DNA from: JANXSF01 sp043745195
Lineage (GTDB): Bacteria > Acidobacteriota > Terriglobia > Bryobacterales > Bryobacteraceae
DNA: 64,000 nt
Direction: 5' to 3'
NCBI GenBank assembly: GCA_043745195.1
Contig: JAYTTF010000168.1
Coordinates: forward strand, 65,526 to 129,525
The notes beneath the pieces are model-generated. The model was not told the DNA's origin. It saw only the letters and a list, made by a program, of their open reading frames with translations, and did not search any database. This document shows, piece by piece, positions 35,269 through 43,312 of the stretch (position 1 is its first letter; each line of letters starts with the position of its first letter). The position numbers and the translations under genes were made by a program.

Positions 35269-35694
35269 TTAGTGGGACTTCTGTACTGGGAAAGTGCGCA
35301 GATACTCGCGGATTTCATCGCGCACCCGACGAAACAGTGCCAGCCGTTCCGCTTCGCTGCCTTCCAGCGCGGCTGGGTCCTGGAAGCTGTTGTGAATCAT
35401 CGCGGTCTGCGCTGGGAACATGGGGCAAATTTCCTTGGCGTTGTCGCAGACAGTGAGCACGAAATCAAACTGCTGCCCGTCGAATTCATCCACGTGCTTC
35501 GATCGATGAGTTGAAATATCGATTCCCAATTCCCGCATCACGGTAATGGCTTCTGGCCGAACGCTGCCGGGTTTGGTGCCTGCACTTTCCACTTGGAACC
35601 GCTCGCCGGAATCGTGACGAAGCAGGCCTTCTGCCATTTGACTGCGAGCGGAATTACCAGTACACAGAATTAGAACACGCTGTTTTATGGACAT
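35269..35694 (-). CDS. arsC: arsenate reductase, low-molecular-weight phosphatase (thioredoxin-coupled) type
   Basis: 141 residues. The P-loop C-x5-R is CTGNSARS with the nucleophile Cys11. The redox cysteines are Cys83 and Cys90 (LTVCDNAKEICPMFP), the same spacing as in the thioredoxin-dependent ArsC of Gram-positives. The catalytic Asp lies in SFQDPAAL. The enzyme reduces As(V) to As(III) in the cytosol, using thioredoxin. It is 16 bp downstream of arsR, so they form arsRC. No arsB or acr3 efflux gene is in the window; the product could be handled by ArsM. Confidence 0.93.
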   Translation of the reverse strand: MSIKQRVLILCTGNSARSQMAEGLLRHDSGERFQVESAGTKPGSVRPEAITVMRELGIDISTHRSKHVDEFDGQQFDFVLTVCDNAKEICPMFPAQTAMIHNSFQDPAALEGSEAERLALFRRVRDEIREYLRTFPVQKSH

Positions 35695-35710
35695 TGGTCA
35701 TGACCGCCTT

Positions 35711-36064
35711 TTAACAACAGGTGAGGATTTTGCCAGGCTGAATGGCCTTGTTGCGAGTACAGCATTCAGCGTAGAGGAATCCCAGCAGTTGCTGCAATAT
35801 TTCCGTGTTGGCAGTGTATCGCAGAAAAGTGCTTTCGCGCTTCACGGTGACCAACTCTTCGTTTTTCAATTTTTCAAGATGGTGCGAAAGCGTTGAATTT
35901 GGAATGTTCAGCTCACTTTGAATTTCACCCACAATAAGCCCATCGGGGTGAGCAGACAGCAGAAGCTGCATAATTCGCAATCGCGGTTCAGTACCCATTG
36001 CAGAGAACATATCTGCAAATCTGGTGACTTCTTCCGCATTCTTTTTCGCCTGCACTGTGGTCAT
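35711..36064 (-). CDS. arsR: ArsR-family arsenic-responsive repressor
   Basis: 117 residues from the ATG at 36064, which begins right after the promoter; an earlier in-frame ATG at 36109 lies upstream of the promoter. The winged helix is clear: ALGTEPRLRIMQLLLSAHPD-like text (MGTEPRLRIMQLLLSAHPDG), IQSELNIPNSTLSHHLEKLK, ELVTVKRESTFLRYTAN. The classic helix-3 metal site is absent; instead cysteine pairs lie at the C-terminus (ECCTRNKA and ILTCC), as in other ArsR types with displaced As(III) sites. It should repress arsRC and, by operator similarity, arsM. Confidence 0.9.
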   Translation of the reverse strand: MTTVQAKKNAEEVTRFADMFSAMGTEPRLRIMQLLLSAHPDGLIVGEIQSELNIPNSTLSHHLEKLKNEELVTVKRESTFLRYTANTEILQQLLGFLYAECCTRNKAIQPGKILTCC

Positions 36065-36071
36065 GTTTCGA

Positions 36072-36099
36072 CTATTACAGAAATACGAAGATCCGTCAA
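36072..36099 (-). promoter_or_regulatory. arsR promoter/operator, near-leaderless
   Basis: TTGACG (36099-36094) is followed after 16 bp by TAATAG (36077-36072); the ATG at 36064 starts 7 nt later. Read towards the gene it contains TATTTCT, GTAATA and TCGAAA in the same order as the arsM promoter (TATTTCT, GTATTA, TCGAAA). TTCG and CGAA half-sites flank the -10 region. It is probably the ArsR binding site. Confidence 0.65.
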
Positions 36100-36161
36100 G
36101 TGGCAGCAACTATTTTGCCGTAACCAGTTCTATGCCTCACACATCTATATACTGAAATCCT

Positions 36162-37640
36162 ATGCGCCATCTGTTTGTCTGCGCGCTGGCGGTACTCACC
36201 GCCACAGCAACCGCCTCCGGCCAAATTGGGCTACCTGGAGGTGGAAGCCTTCCATTCCCCCGGAAAGGCAAGAAGACCGATAAGGCTAAGCAACAGCAAA
36301 TGGAAATGTTGAAAGGCGTCCGCGGAATGCTGCGGCAACTTAGCGAAGAAAGTTTGATTCTGGAATCGGAAGATAAACGGATCATGCTCTTCAGTCAGGA
36401 TTCCGGCACGAAGTATTTCAAGGGCATGACTGAAATTAAGCCGGAGACTTTGGAACCTGGAGATCACGTACTGGTTGAATTCGGTGTCGGCGAAGACGGC
36501 AAGTATTTTGCAGGACGCATTACGTTGGAAAAGTCAGGGACTGCTCAGGAAAAAGTTGCCGCTCGTGTTCCAGTAGCCAGTATTCCCAAGAGTTACGAAG
36601 AAGCGTCGAAGCAAAAGGACGAACAACCTCAACCTGCGGAAGCCAAGGCCGAAGCCGGGAAACCTGTAAAGGCGGCTGCAAAGAACAAGGAGAAAGAACC
36701 CGAAGAGATCGCGCCTACCCGTGGCGCATTCAACGAAGTTCTGGATGCAACCACGCAGGTAACGAATCAAGAAGATGGTCCGCCGAAATTGGTCCGTGGA
36801 CGCCCAGCGCCGCGTAAAAAGTCGGCAGCAAATGACGACATTGTAGTGGTTGCAACCAGCGGTACCCCAAACATTCCCGCAGCGAATATCCATGAGGATG
36901 CGCCGCCGATAATTGTTAATGCTCAAAAAGAGGAACCTACTCGCGAGGCCGACCCATTGATTGAAAAGGCCAAGGAAACATCAGAATCGTTCCTGGAATC
37001 GCTGCCCAATTACACGGTGAAGCAACTTACAACCCGCTATCAAAGCACCACCATCAAGACTAACTGGCAAGCTCAAGACAACATTTCCATCGATCTGATT
37101 TATTCTGATGGCAAGGAAATTTACAAGAACGTGATGCTGAATGGTAAGGCATCCAAAGGTAAGGCGGAGGAAACCGGTTCCTGGTCCACCGGGGAATTTG
37201 GCAGCACAATTCGCGATCTGTTCTCCCCATCAACGCAGGCCGATTTCCGTCCGCTGCGTGCCTCGGAAACCATTGCCGGACGCACCGCTGCTGTCTACAG
37301 CTTCTATGTAAAGCAGGAAACTTCGCATTGGCGCGTGATTGCTCCTGGTGAATCGTTTTCGCCAGCGTATCGGGGATCGGTTTGGATCGATAAGGAAACC
37401 GGTCGAGCGCTTCGCGTGGAGATGCAATCGCGCAACGTGCCCAAGGATTTCCCAATTGACAAGGTGGAAACGGTGATCGATTACGAATTCATCCGCTTAG
37501 GTGCAGGGAAGTTTTTGTTGCCTGTTAAATCGGAATCGCTGAGTTGTTTTCGCGGCACAACCACATGCACCAAAAACATCATTGAATTTCGGAATTACCG
37601 CAAGTTCGGCGCGGAATCGGCCATTACCTTCACGCCTTAA
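36162..37640 (+). CDS. secreted protein of unknown function, paralogous to the gene at 28088
   Basis: 492 residues with a signal peptide (MRHLFVCALAVLTATATASG). Residues about 20-280 are lysine-, alanine- and glutamate-rich linker with an early small beta segment (RMLRQLSEESLILESEDKRI and YFKGMTEIKPETLEPGDHVL). From about residue 275 a conserved domain appears: LPNYTVKQLTTRYQSTTIKT, WSTGEFGSTIRDLFSPSTQA, IAGRTAAVYSFYVKQETSHW, VWIDKETGRALRVEMQSRNV, IRLGAGKFLLPVKSESLSC. The same blocks occur in the protein at 28088-29332. Export and the rigid linker suggest an envelope protein. No known domain is recognised. Confidence 0.78.
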   Translation: MRHLFVCALAVLTATATASGQIGLPGGGSLPFPRKGKKTDKAKQQQMEMLKGVRGMLRQLSEESLILESEDKRIMLFSQDSGTKYFKGMTEIKPETLEPGDHVLVEFGVGEDGKYFAGRITLEKSGTAQEKVAARVPVASIPKSYEEASKQKDEQPQPAEAKAEAGKPVKAAAKNKEKEPEEIAPTRGAFNEVLDATTQVTNQEDGPPKLVRGRPAPRKKSAANDDIVVVATSGTPNIPAANIHEDAPPIIVNAQKEEPTREADPLIEKAKETSESFLESLPNYTVKQLTTRYQSTTIKTNWQAQDNISIDLIYSDGKEIYKNVMLNGKASKGKAEETGSWSTGEFGSTIRDLFSPSTQADFRPLRASETIAGRTAAVYSFYVKQETSHWRVIAPGESFSPAYRGSVWIDKETGRALRVEMQSRNVPKDFPIDKVETVIDYEFIRLGAGKFLLPVKSESLSCFRGTTTCTKNIIEFRNYRKFGAESAITFTP

Positions 37641-38199
37641 TCCTACGCCAACAATCTGAGGTGTGATCGTCCACCATGCCCACTGCCTGCATATAGGCGT
37701 AGCAAATCGTGGAGCCCACAAACTTGAATCCGCGCTTCCGCAAAGCTTTGCTCATTACATCGCTTTGCGGTGAAGTGGCCGGGACTTCTTTCATGTTCTT
37801 CCAATGGTTCACCATCGGTTTTCCATCGGTGAATTGCCAAATGTAATGATCGAAACTTTGCCCTTCCTCAAGAATGCCAAGGTAGGTGCGGGCGTTTTCA
37901 ATCACAGCATTCACTTTTAGTCGATTGCGAATAATCCCCTCATCCGCCAGCAATTGGGCTATCTTCGCAGCATCATACTTCACAATCTTGTGCGCCTGAA
38001 AGTTATCAAAAGCCAGTCGATAATTCTGCCGTTTCTTCAGCACCGTAAGCCAGCTAAGCCCGGCCTGTGCACCTTCCAGATTCAGCATTTCAAAAAGCAT
38101 GCGATCATCGTGCAGAGGCACACCCCATTCTTTGTCGTGATATTCAGCGTGCAGCGGATGCGATTGCGCCCAGCCACAGCGCGCGAGTTCAGTTGGCAT
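37630..38199 (-). CDS. tag: DNA-3-methyladenine glycosylase I
   Basis: 189 residues. The family signature opens the protein (RCGWAQSHPLHAEYHDKEWG) and is followed by MLFEMLNLEGAQAGLSWLTV. The zinc site uses the early Cys and His plus the C-terminal His and Cys (GMVDDHTSDC). FKFVGSTICYAYMQAVG is the substrate-pocket block. The enzyme removes 3-methyladenine from alkylated DNA in base excision repair. The 3' end overlaps the convergent gene at 36162 by 11 bp. Confidence 0.94.
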   Translation of the reverse strand: MPTELARCGWAQSHPLHAEYHDKEWGVPLHDDRMLFEMLNLEGAQAGLSWLTVLKKRQNYRLAFDNFQAHKIVKYDAAKIAQLLADEGIIRNRLKVNAVIENARTYLGILEEGQSFDHYIWQFTDGKPMVNHWKNMKEVPATSPQSDVMSKALRKRGFKFVGSTICYAYMQAVGMVDDHTSDCWRRIKA

Positions 38200-38248
38200 C
38201 TATAATTAGTAGCATAGGGAACGATGGGTTTCCTGAAGGAGCATTTTC

Positions 38249-38572
38249 ATGGGTTGTGGTAGCAGCTTAACGGCACTTGGTACGGAAGATACTGGCGGAC
38301 GCAAAGTTTTTTGCGTCAAATTTCAGAAGGACATGACCGGTCTTGACGAAGTGCCATTTGAAGGGCATCCGTTGGGCCAGAAAATCTACGAAAGCGTTTC
38401 CAAAGAAGCCTGGAAAATGTGGATTGAGCATATGAAAATGATCATGAACGAATACCGCTTGAATTTGGGAACAGCGGAAGCGCAGGAATTTCTGATCAAG
38501 CAAATGGACGATTACTTTTTCGGAGCAGGCGCAGCGTTGCCTCCTGGATTTGTCCCACAGAAAGCGAAGTAA
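38249..38572 (+). CDS. YggX-like Fe(2+)-trafficking protein
   Basis: 107 residues. After a glycine-rich start (MGCGSSLTALGTEDTGGRKV) the YggX fold follows: VFCVKFQKDMTGLDEVPFEG, GQKIYESVSKEAWKMWIEHM, MIMNEYRLNLGTAEAQEFL, and the C-terminal FFGAGAALPPGFVPQ. The conserved cysteine is in VFCVKF. YggX proteins protect Fe-S clusters from oxidants and are linked to DNA repair by co-occurrence with MutY; here the neighbour is tag. The N-terminus is about 16 residues longer than usual. Confidence 0.9.
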   Translation: MGCGSSLTALGTEDTGGRKVFCVKFQKDMTGLDEVPFEGHPLGQKIYESVSKEAWKMWIEHMKMIMNEYRLNLGTAEAQEFLIKQMDDYFFGAGAALPPGFVPQKAK

Positions 38573-38614
38573 CTAACCAACTAACTAACCCTAACTTTGG
38601 TGATCATTTATGGA

Positions 38615-38851
38615 TCACCTGCCTAGGGTGAGCGGGTAGTGCTTCATTTCAAACTTATGCACTAAATCCAGCAGCAGTTCAAGAAGGGCATCCTCTTCGG
38701 GCGTGAGTGCCCCCTCACCCTTCGCCATTAAATCTTCAATGATTGCTAAGGTTCGGGCGTTTTCTTGTTCCGATTTGATCACGGTAGGAACCGTTTTTGC
38801 CAATAGTCGTCCGTAGCGTTTTGTGTCCAGATCGCAGATGCTTGTGCTCAT
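38615..38851 (-). pseudogene. HigA-like antitoxin, N-terminal fragment
   Basis: 78 residues from the ATG at 38851 (MSTSICDLDTKRYGRLLAKT). The text KTVPTVIKSEQENARTLAII, LMAKGEGALTPEEDALLELL and VHKFEMKHYPL matches the N-terminal dimerising part of HigA-type antitoxins. In complete proteins a helix-turn-helix of about 60 residues follows the HYPL block. Here the frame ends four residues later, 43 bp from the end of the YggX-like gene, so the DNA-binding domain has been lost. No HigB toxin gene is next to it. It may be a dead remnant at the edge of the accessory region. Confidence 0.6.
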
Positions 38852-38929
38852 AGTTTCCAATCTCCCTTGCTGTTCATGATTTGCTGTATACCGCGCGTTG
38901 ACGGTAATGGACGAAGGCGATAGAGAATC

Positions 38930-39021
38930 ATGTATTCTTAGGCAACGGAGAGTATCATTGCTTTGTCATTGCAAAAGGATTTAATTGTTCAGCCCGTATT
39001 TCATAGTAACAAGGCCAAGTT
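38930..39021 (+). repeat. leader repeat, copy 1
   Basis: About 92 bp resemble 42391-42491 at roughly three quarters of positions. Shared stretches include taggcaa, gagagtat, aattgttc, ccgtatttc, agtaacaagg and ccaagtt. Each copy lies just before the first gene of a unit, so it probably carries that unit's promoter or leader. Confidence 0.7.
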
Positions 39022-39077
39022 TTCTCTTCGCCACGACTTCCTTGTACGTCGACTTGTTAGGTTTGAGGATAATTCAA

Positions 39078-40384
39078 ATGAGAAGTAAATCAAAACCACA
39101 ATTCAAAATACTTTCCTGGTTCGGAATGGTATTCTCTATTGGCAATGTGTTTGGGCAAGGTATCTATTTACTGCCGTATATATACCCAAGCACTTACATC
39201 AGTAATTCCGAGGTCAGTCTCTATCGCGTCAATGGTGACATTGAGGGGGGGGTATTGAAAAGGTACGCACCTTATTCACCCGAGAGGGTGGCATGGAAAA
39301 CATCCGCATTAATCATGAGCATCGCATCATTACTGTGGTTGGCCCAAGATTCAAAGGTGACCAAATTCAATTGATCGACATGGATCATCCGTCCGCATCC
39401 CTCAACTATTCACTCGAGTTCGGCGATCTGCGCAAAGCCAAGTGGCAAGACTGGCCGGCTCACATGAAAATCAAAATCGACGCAAGGATGAGGACCAATC
39501 CAAGGGATTCTGAAATCGAACTCAAGTCCATCAGTAAGGCGTTCTTCGTGGATGATGGTCGCCTCAATTTGTTCTTGTCATTCCAGGCAGACCGAGGGAC
39601 TTTGGACGTTGCAGTTCCACTTGACCAAATCTATCCATCTTGGTACCCAAAAACCAAAGTTGTTAGTGGATTAAAATTGGATCAATTAAACTCTCATCTA
39701 AGCGGCTTTTTTGGCGTCCCAATGATATCAGAGGATAGCCAGATGGCTATGGGAGTTGATGGAAAAACGGCCCAATTCGATGGAGAAAAGTATCGAAGCA
39801 TTGGAATCCCAGTTCCGCCAATTGCGGCATCTGTGAAGAATGTTCAGCTTCGCATTCTCGCCAAATCAGCAAAATGGGCCGTGCTATCCATTCACAACGA
39901 CCCCAAAGCCTCACACGAAGGGGACGGTCACTCTGAATTGCATGTCTGGAATTATCAGTCTTCCCAATGGTCGCAGTTTTCGGTGCCCGGTGGCTTGCCT
40001 GGCGTCAATCTTGACGGCCAGTGGCTCACGGCCGCAGCAGTCAGCCAATGCATGGGAAGAACCAGTCCGGGGTTGGAGCAACGAAGGACCCTTCAAGTGA
40101 AAGGCAAACGCACCCTCACTGACGACGAATTTCATGGTTATGGGATGTACTATTACCCCGGTGTGCTTACATTGATTAACGTGCAGGACAAAAGGCGCTA
40201 TGAGATCCGGACGAATCAGGGAGATAGCGAAATACTTTTCGTGCACGACGGGAATGTCTACTATCGAATAAGTGAAGATTTGTTTCGCGCTCCAATTGAA
40301 CAAGACGGGATTGGATCCCCTGTGAAGATTGCTTCGGGTGCAGTGGTGGGCGAAAGCCATTTGGCCTTTTGGAGTGATCGCTAA
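39078..40384 (+). pseudogene. exported protein of unknown function, out of frame at a G8 tract (possible phase-variable gene)
   Basis: The ATG at 39078 gives an export signal (FKILSWFGMVFSIGNVFGQG) and runs to DIEGG at 39245-39252, eight G in a row. Downstream coding continues in another frame: GIEKVRTLFTREGGMENIRI, RIITVVGPRFKGDQIQLIDM, SEILFVHDGNVYYRISEDLF, up to the stop at 40384. Nine or six G would join the frames into about 434 residues. The body has repeated beta strands that could form a propeller; no family is recognised. Read alone, the second frame from 39293 gives a 363-residue protein without a signal. The tract may switch the gene or be a sequence error. Confidence 0.6.
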
Positions 40385-40396
40385 TTAACCATTTCA

Positions 40397-40611
40397 TGCT
40401 GCTGGAATCAGCTCCAATGCCGTGGACAGTATGACTTTTGGGCCTTTGCTTCACGATGAAACTTACGATCACCGGACTCCAAAAACTATTTTTCAATAAC
40501 AAATCAATAACCTAGGCGATCCCCTCATTCGCCCACTTCCACAAGTCCCTAAACTTCTATCAGGAAGACAAAACCGCTGCGCAGCGTGCTTCCCAAACCA
40601 AGTCCGCTGGC
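40397..40611 (+). repeat. trailer repeat, copy 1 (left part)
   Basis: This starts 13 bp after the stop of the first unit and matches 48244-48543 (tgctgct, ccaatgccgtgga, tgggcctt, ttcacgatgaaact, aaatcaataacct, cttctatcaggaagaca, gcgcagcgtgcttc, aaaccaagt). It stops at ctggc (40611). The rest of the repeat resumes at 42241, so a 1.6-kb segment has entered it. No protein is recognised in it. Confidence 0.75.
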
Positions 40612-40695
40612 GGGTAGCAATGCCCGCTAGCGGCACGCAGAGCTTTGCGTAATCGTTCGCTTGATCCGGCCGCAAAACATGAAAAAGCCTTGGAA

Positions 40696-40723
40696 TTCCT
40701 TCCAGTTGGGGAACTGGAAGGAA
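40696..40723 (-). terminator. perfect 12-bp hairpin downstream of the SRPBCC gene
   Basis: ttccttccagtt (40696-40707) and aactggaaggaa (40712-40723) pair fully around a gggg loop. On the minus strand it follows the SRPBCC gene by 67 bp and is followed after 6 nt by a CTTTTTC run, so it may end that transcript. Confidence 0.5.
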
Positions 40724-40790
40724 CGTTGATGGTAAAACCATCCATTGCAGTTGTGGTGGCTGCAACCAAGGCAGAAGTGTGCGCGGCCGG

Positions 40791-41522
40791 TCAGGCGGAA
40801 TGCCCGGCCGCTTGCTTCATCGTTGCCTCCAATTCCAATTTCGCTGCTTCAAACCCGTCCAGTTCCATTCCGTAGGTCACGAAAGAAGCGGCAACGAATT
40901 TCTTACCCGTCGTAAACCAAATCACTGCATCGTTCCAGGCTTGCGAAATAACAACAACTTCCTCAGGTTCGCGCGAAGAATCAATGGAGCCTGCAAATCG
41001 CGTCGACAAATTCGTCCACGCCGATTGCTTCGTTGCTTCCCCAATCAGCGGTTCGTACAAATTGGCCTGATAGCTTTTTTTGCCCTTATGCCGTTCAAGC
41101 GCGTGCTTCAAAATACGGAAGAACACTGCCCAGCCATGTTTGGTGCCATCAAACTCGCCATCCCAGGACGCTTCCATCCCAAAGCCGGAATGCACCAGCC
41201 GTAACACAGCTGTTCCGCCTGCCTTGGCTTCAATGTAGAAATCGCTTGCAAGGAGGGCGATTGCGGCGGGGTCGCTTTCGGGCGCTCGAGGTTCGCTTTC
41301 CCAGCGCAAATGTTTTTCGGGATCCCATTTGGTAATGGTGGTCGTGAATTCCATGCCGCCGCCCCAACTGATCCAAACCTTGCCGCCTAATCCAGTTTCA
41401 GTTTTGGCCTCCGGCGCAAACCAGCGGGCAATTCCTTCGGCCTCTGTTATGGCCTCCCATATCTCCGCCGGTGTGGCGCTGATTTCAATTTCTGTTTCGT
41501 GTGAGCGTGTTGGTTTATCCAT
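40791..41522 (-). CDS. SRPBCC (AHSA1/START-like) domain protein
   Basis: 243 residues. The N-terminal block EIEISATPAEIWEAITEAEG then IARWFAPEAKTETGLGGKVW is the start of the AHSA1-type SRPBCC fold, a beta barrel with a deep ligand pocket. WDPEKHLRWESEPRAP and AVLRLVHSGFGMEASWDGEF continue it. The C-terminal 90 residues (SAWTNLSTRFAGSIDSSREP) repeat part of such a domain. Proteins of this kind are usually paired with an ArsR-type regulator, as here (12 bp after it). The ligand is unknown. Probably cytosolic. Confidence 0.88.
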   Translation of the reverse strand: MDKPTRSHETEIEISATPAEIWEAITEAEGIARWFAPEAKTETGLGGKVWISWGGGMEFTTTITKWDPEKHLRWESEPRAPESDPAAIALLASDFYIEAKAGGTAVLRLVHSGFGMEASWDGEFDGTKHGWAVFFRILKHALERHKGKKSYQANLYEPLIGEATKQSAWTNLSTRFAGSIDSSREPEEVVVISQAWNDAVIWFTTGKKFVAASFVTYGMELDGFEAAKLELEATMKQAAGHSA

Positions 41523-41534
41523 GTTGATCCTTAA

Positions 41535-42185
41535 TTAATCCATTCGAACGGGTGGTTTTGGGGAGGCCTCTCCGGCAGGTGCATCGGTCACCGGAGCAAT
41601 AAAGGGATAGCTGCCTAAAACAAAGCGGAACGTGCGGCCATCGGGTGCAGTTGTGTCATGATACTGCGCAATAAGTTGAGCTAAAAGGTAAGTCAATTCT
41701 TGAGAAAAAGCGGTGCGGTCCGCTGGAGTCCGGAAGCGCACCTCGGTTTCCAGCGTCGTAGTGGATAGCCGCATTCCGGCATCATCAGCGCGTTGACGAA
41801 GTTCCACCAAATCTCGAATGCCGCGTGAAAATGTCGATAGCAGATATGCCGCCGAAGCCCGGTCTTGCGGAGCATTCGGCCCTACACCTCCCGCACCCAA
41901 CTTGCCCAAAGCTTCCGGGCTGATCAGGTAATATTTTGCTGTGGCCACAACCAGCCGCTCCACGCAATTACCCCGCTTGCGCGTTTCCGATTCCTTCACC
42001 AACCCAACCCGTTCCAATTCCCGCAAGTGGTAGTTGATCTTTTGACGCGGAATATGGAGGACGCGTGATAAGGATGAAGCCGATTGCGGCTCGTCACCAA
42101 GATGCTCCAGCAGCTTCAACCGGATGGGGTCAAGCGCAATCGCAGCTTCTTCGGGGTTACGTAGGATTTGAACGGCAGCAGTCAC
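41535..42185 (-). CDS. ArsR-type winged-helix regulator
   Basis: 216 residues. The DNA-binding domain is at the N-terminus: LDPIRLKLLEHLGDEPQSAS, SSLSRVLHIPRQKINYHLRE, LERVGLVKESETRKRGNCVE. The remainder (SAAYLLSTFSRGIRDLVELR; TETEVRFRTPADRTAFSQEL-like TTLETEVRFRTPADRTAFSQ) is an unassigned helical ligand or dimer domain. It should control the SRPBCC gene 12 bp downstream. No metal-binding cysteine pattern is seen, so it does not look like a metal sensor. The pair sits inside a split repeat. Confidence 0.87.
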   Translation of the reverse strand: MTAAVQILRNPEEAAIALDPIRLKLLEHLGDEPQSASSLSRVLHIPRQKINYHLRELERVGLVKESETRKRGNCVERLVVATAKYYLISPEALGKLGAGGVGPNAPQDRASAAYLLSTFSRGIRDLVELRQRADDAGMRLSTTTLETEVRFRTPADRTAFSQELTYLLAQLIAQYHDTTAPDGRTFRFVLGSYPFIAPVTDAPAGEASPKPPVRMD

Positions 42186-42240
42186 AGGAATATTTAACCA
42201 CCGACAAATAAACTTGTCAAGAAGTATTTGCTTTCAGATA

Positions 42241-42272
42241 ATGAAATTCAAAAATTGCAGAACGAAGCCAAT
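42241..42272 (+). repeat. trailer repeat, copy 1 (right part)
   Basis: The 32 bp match 48548-48579 (atgaaattcaaaaattg then cagaacga are identical; the last bases differ slightly). It continues the repeat that stops at 40611. The gap of 42186-42496 holds this piece, the palindrome tattttaataaaata (42375-42389) and leader copy 2; no gene is seen. Confidence 0.75.
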
Positions 42273-42390
42273 TGATTCCCCGATAATCTGGATACCGCAA
42301 GCAAGTGGGGACTCGTCGATAAATTTAAAGGGTGAAGCGGCTATCTTTCCGCGAAGGTTTTATTGAAGTTGCCGTATTTTAATAAAATAT

Positions 42391-42491
42391 TCATTTGTAT
42401 TTGTAGGCAAGTGAGAGTATTATCATGTTTGTCCTTACAAATAGATTCAATTGTTCGGTCCGTATTTCGGGAGTAACAAGGAGACCAAGTT
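42391..42491 (+). repeat. leader repeat, copy 2
   Basis: This resembles 38930-39021 (see copy 1). It ends 6 bp before the ATG at 42497. A perfect 15-bp palindrome (tattttaataaaata) at 42375-42389 lies directly upstream and could be an operator. It has no counterpart in copy 1. Confidence 0.7.
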
Positions 42492-42496
42492 CTAAA

Positions 42497-43301
42497 ATGA
42501 CTCAAATCAAGCTACCGCCCGCAGCATTCTTATTCTTCTTCAGCTATAGTCTCCTGGCTCAATCCCCCCCCCCGTCTAGCTTCTAACGACATTGACCAAC
42601 CTGTGAATGGCTCCATTCGCGGATCAATTACGGATGAATCGGGAAAGCCTGTTGCCGGAGCTATTTTAACTCTTCGCCACTTCTTCACAGTTCAAGCCAG
42701 AAATCAACAGGTTATTTCTAAAAATGATGGTTCTTTTACCATCGATCAGCTTCCTTCCGGCGATTACGCGCAATGCATCCAAGTCCCCAAAGGCGACTAT
42801 GTCGATGATTGCCAATGGAATTTGACGTTTCATCCGCGTATCTTAAGCGCCCCCTCGCCCACCAAGGTTGGCGTAGCCTCAACCACAGGAAAACCTGTTC
42901 TTATAGCCGACATGCCGCATAGCTCCGAAAAATTAGTGGTTCCTCCGGCCGGTTTAACGTCCCCCCAACAATTGAAGGTGCGCTCAGGCGCTCGGGTTAC
43001 TTTCCGCTTTGCAGACAGTGGCCGCTTGGTCGACGACGAAACCCACTTGGTCGTCGGGGCACTAACCGCCAATGGAATGTTCGTCCCCGCTCAAAAGGTG
43101 GCAACCGGAGCGGTTACTACTTTTGAACTGGTGGTCCCGTTCGATACCAAAGTTCGCCTCTCCGTCCGCAGTCTAACCTTGAAGGCAACTGGGGCCAATG
43201 GTCCTGTGAACTTCGCCGTCGGGGCTCCCATAGAAATTACGGTTGCCAAGAAGGACCCACCGCTTATTTTTAACTACACCATCACCGGGAAATCCAGGTA
43301 A
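42497..43301 (+). pseudogene. secreted carboxypeptidase-regulatory-domain protein, out of frame at a C10 tract (possible phase-variable gene)
   Basis: The ATG at 42497 gives a signal peptide (PPAAFLFFFSYSLLAQSPP) that runs into ten C (42564-42573) and stops at 42584. With nine C the frame continues as RLASNDIDQPVNGSIRGSIT and through the whole protein to 43301, about 267 residues. The mature part has a CarboxypepD_reg sandwich (SIRGSITDESGKPVAGAILT; GSFTIDQLPSGDYAQCIQVP) and a second beta domain (RSGARVTFRFADSGRLVDDE). A GTG at 42603 would give a form without signal. It is 11 bp upstream of the large hydrolase gene, so switching it could affect the whole unit by polarity. Confidence 0.65.
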
Positions 43302-43312
43302 GGAATCACGCC

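Noticed and set aside
38573..38600. Telomere-like aactaaccctaac run after the YggX-like gene
   Set aside because: It is short (about 25 bp), imperfect and inside the chromosome; probably simple sequence.
40493..40769. Minus-strand frames of 69-90 codons in the trailer region
   Set aside because: They cross the hairpins and a repeat boundary and match no family; no start signal is visible.
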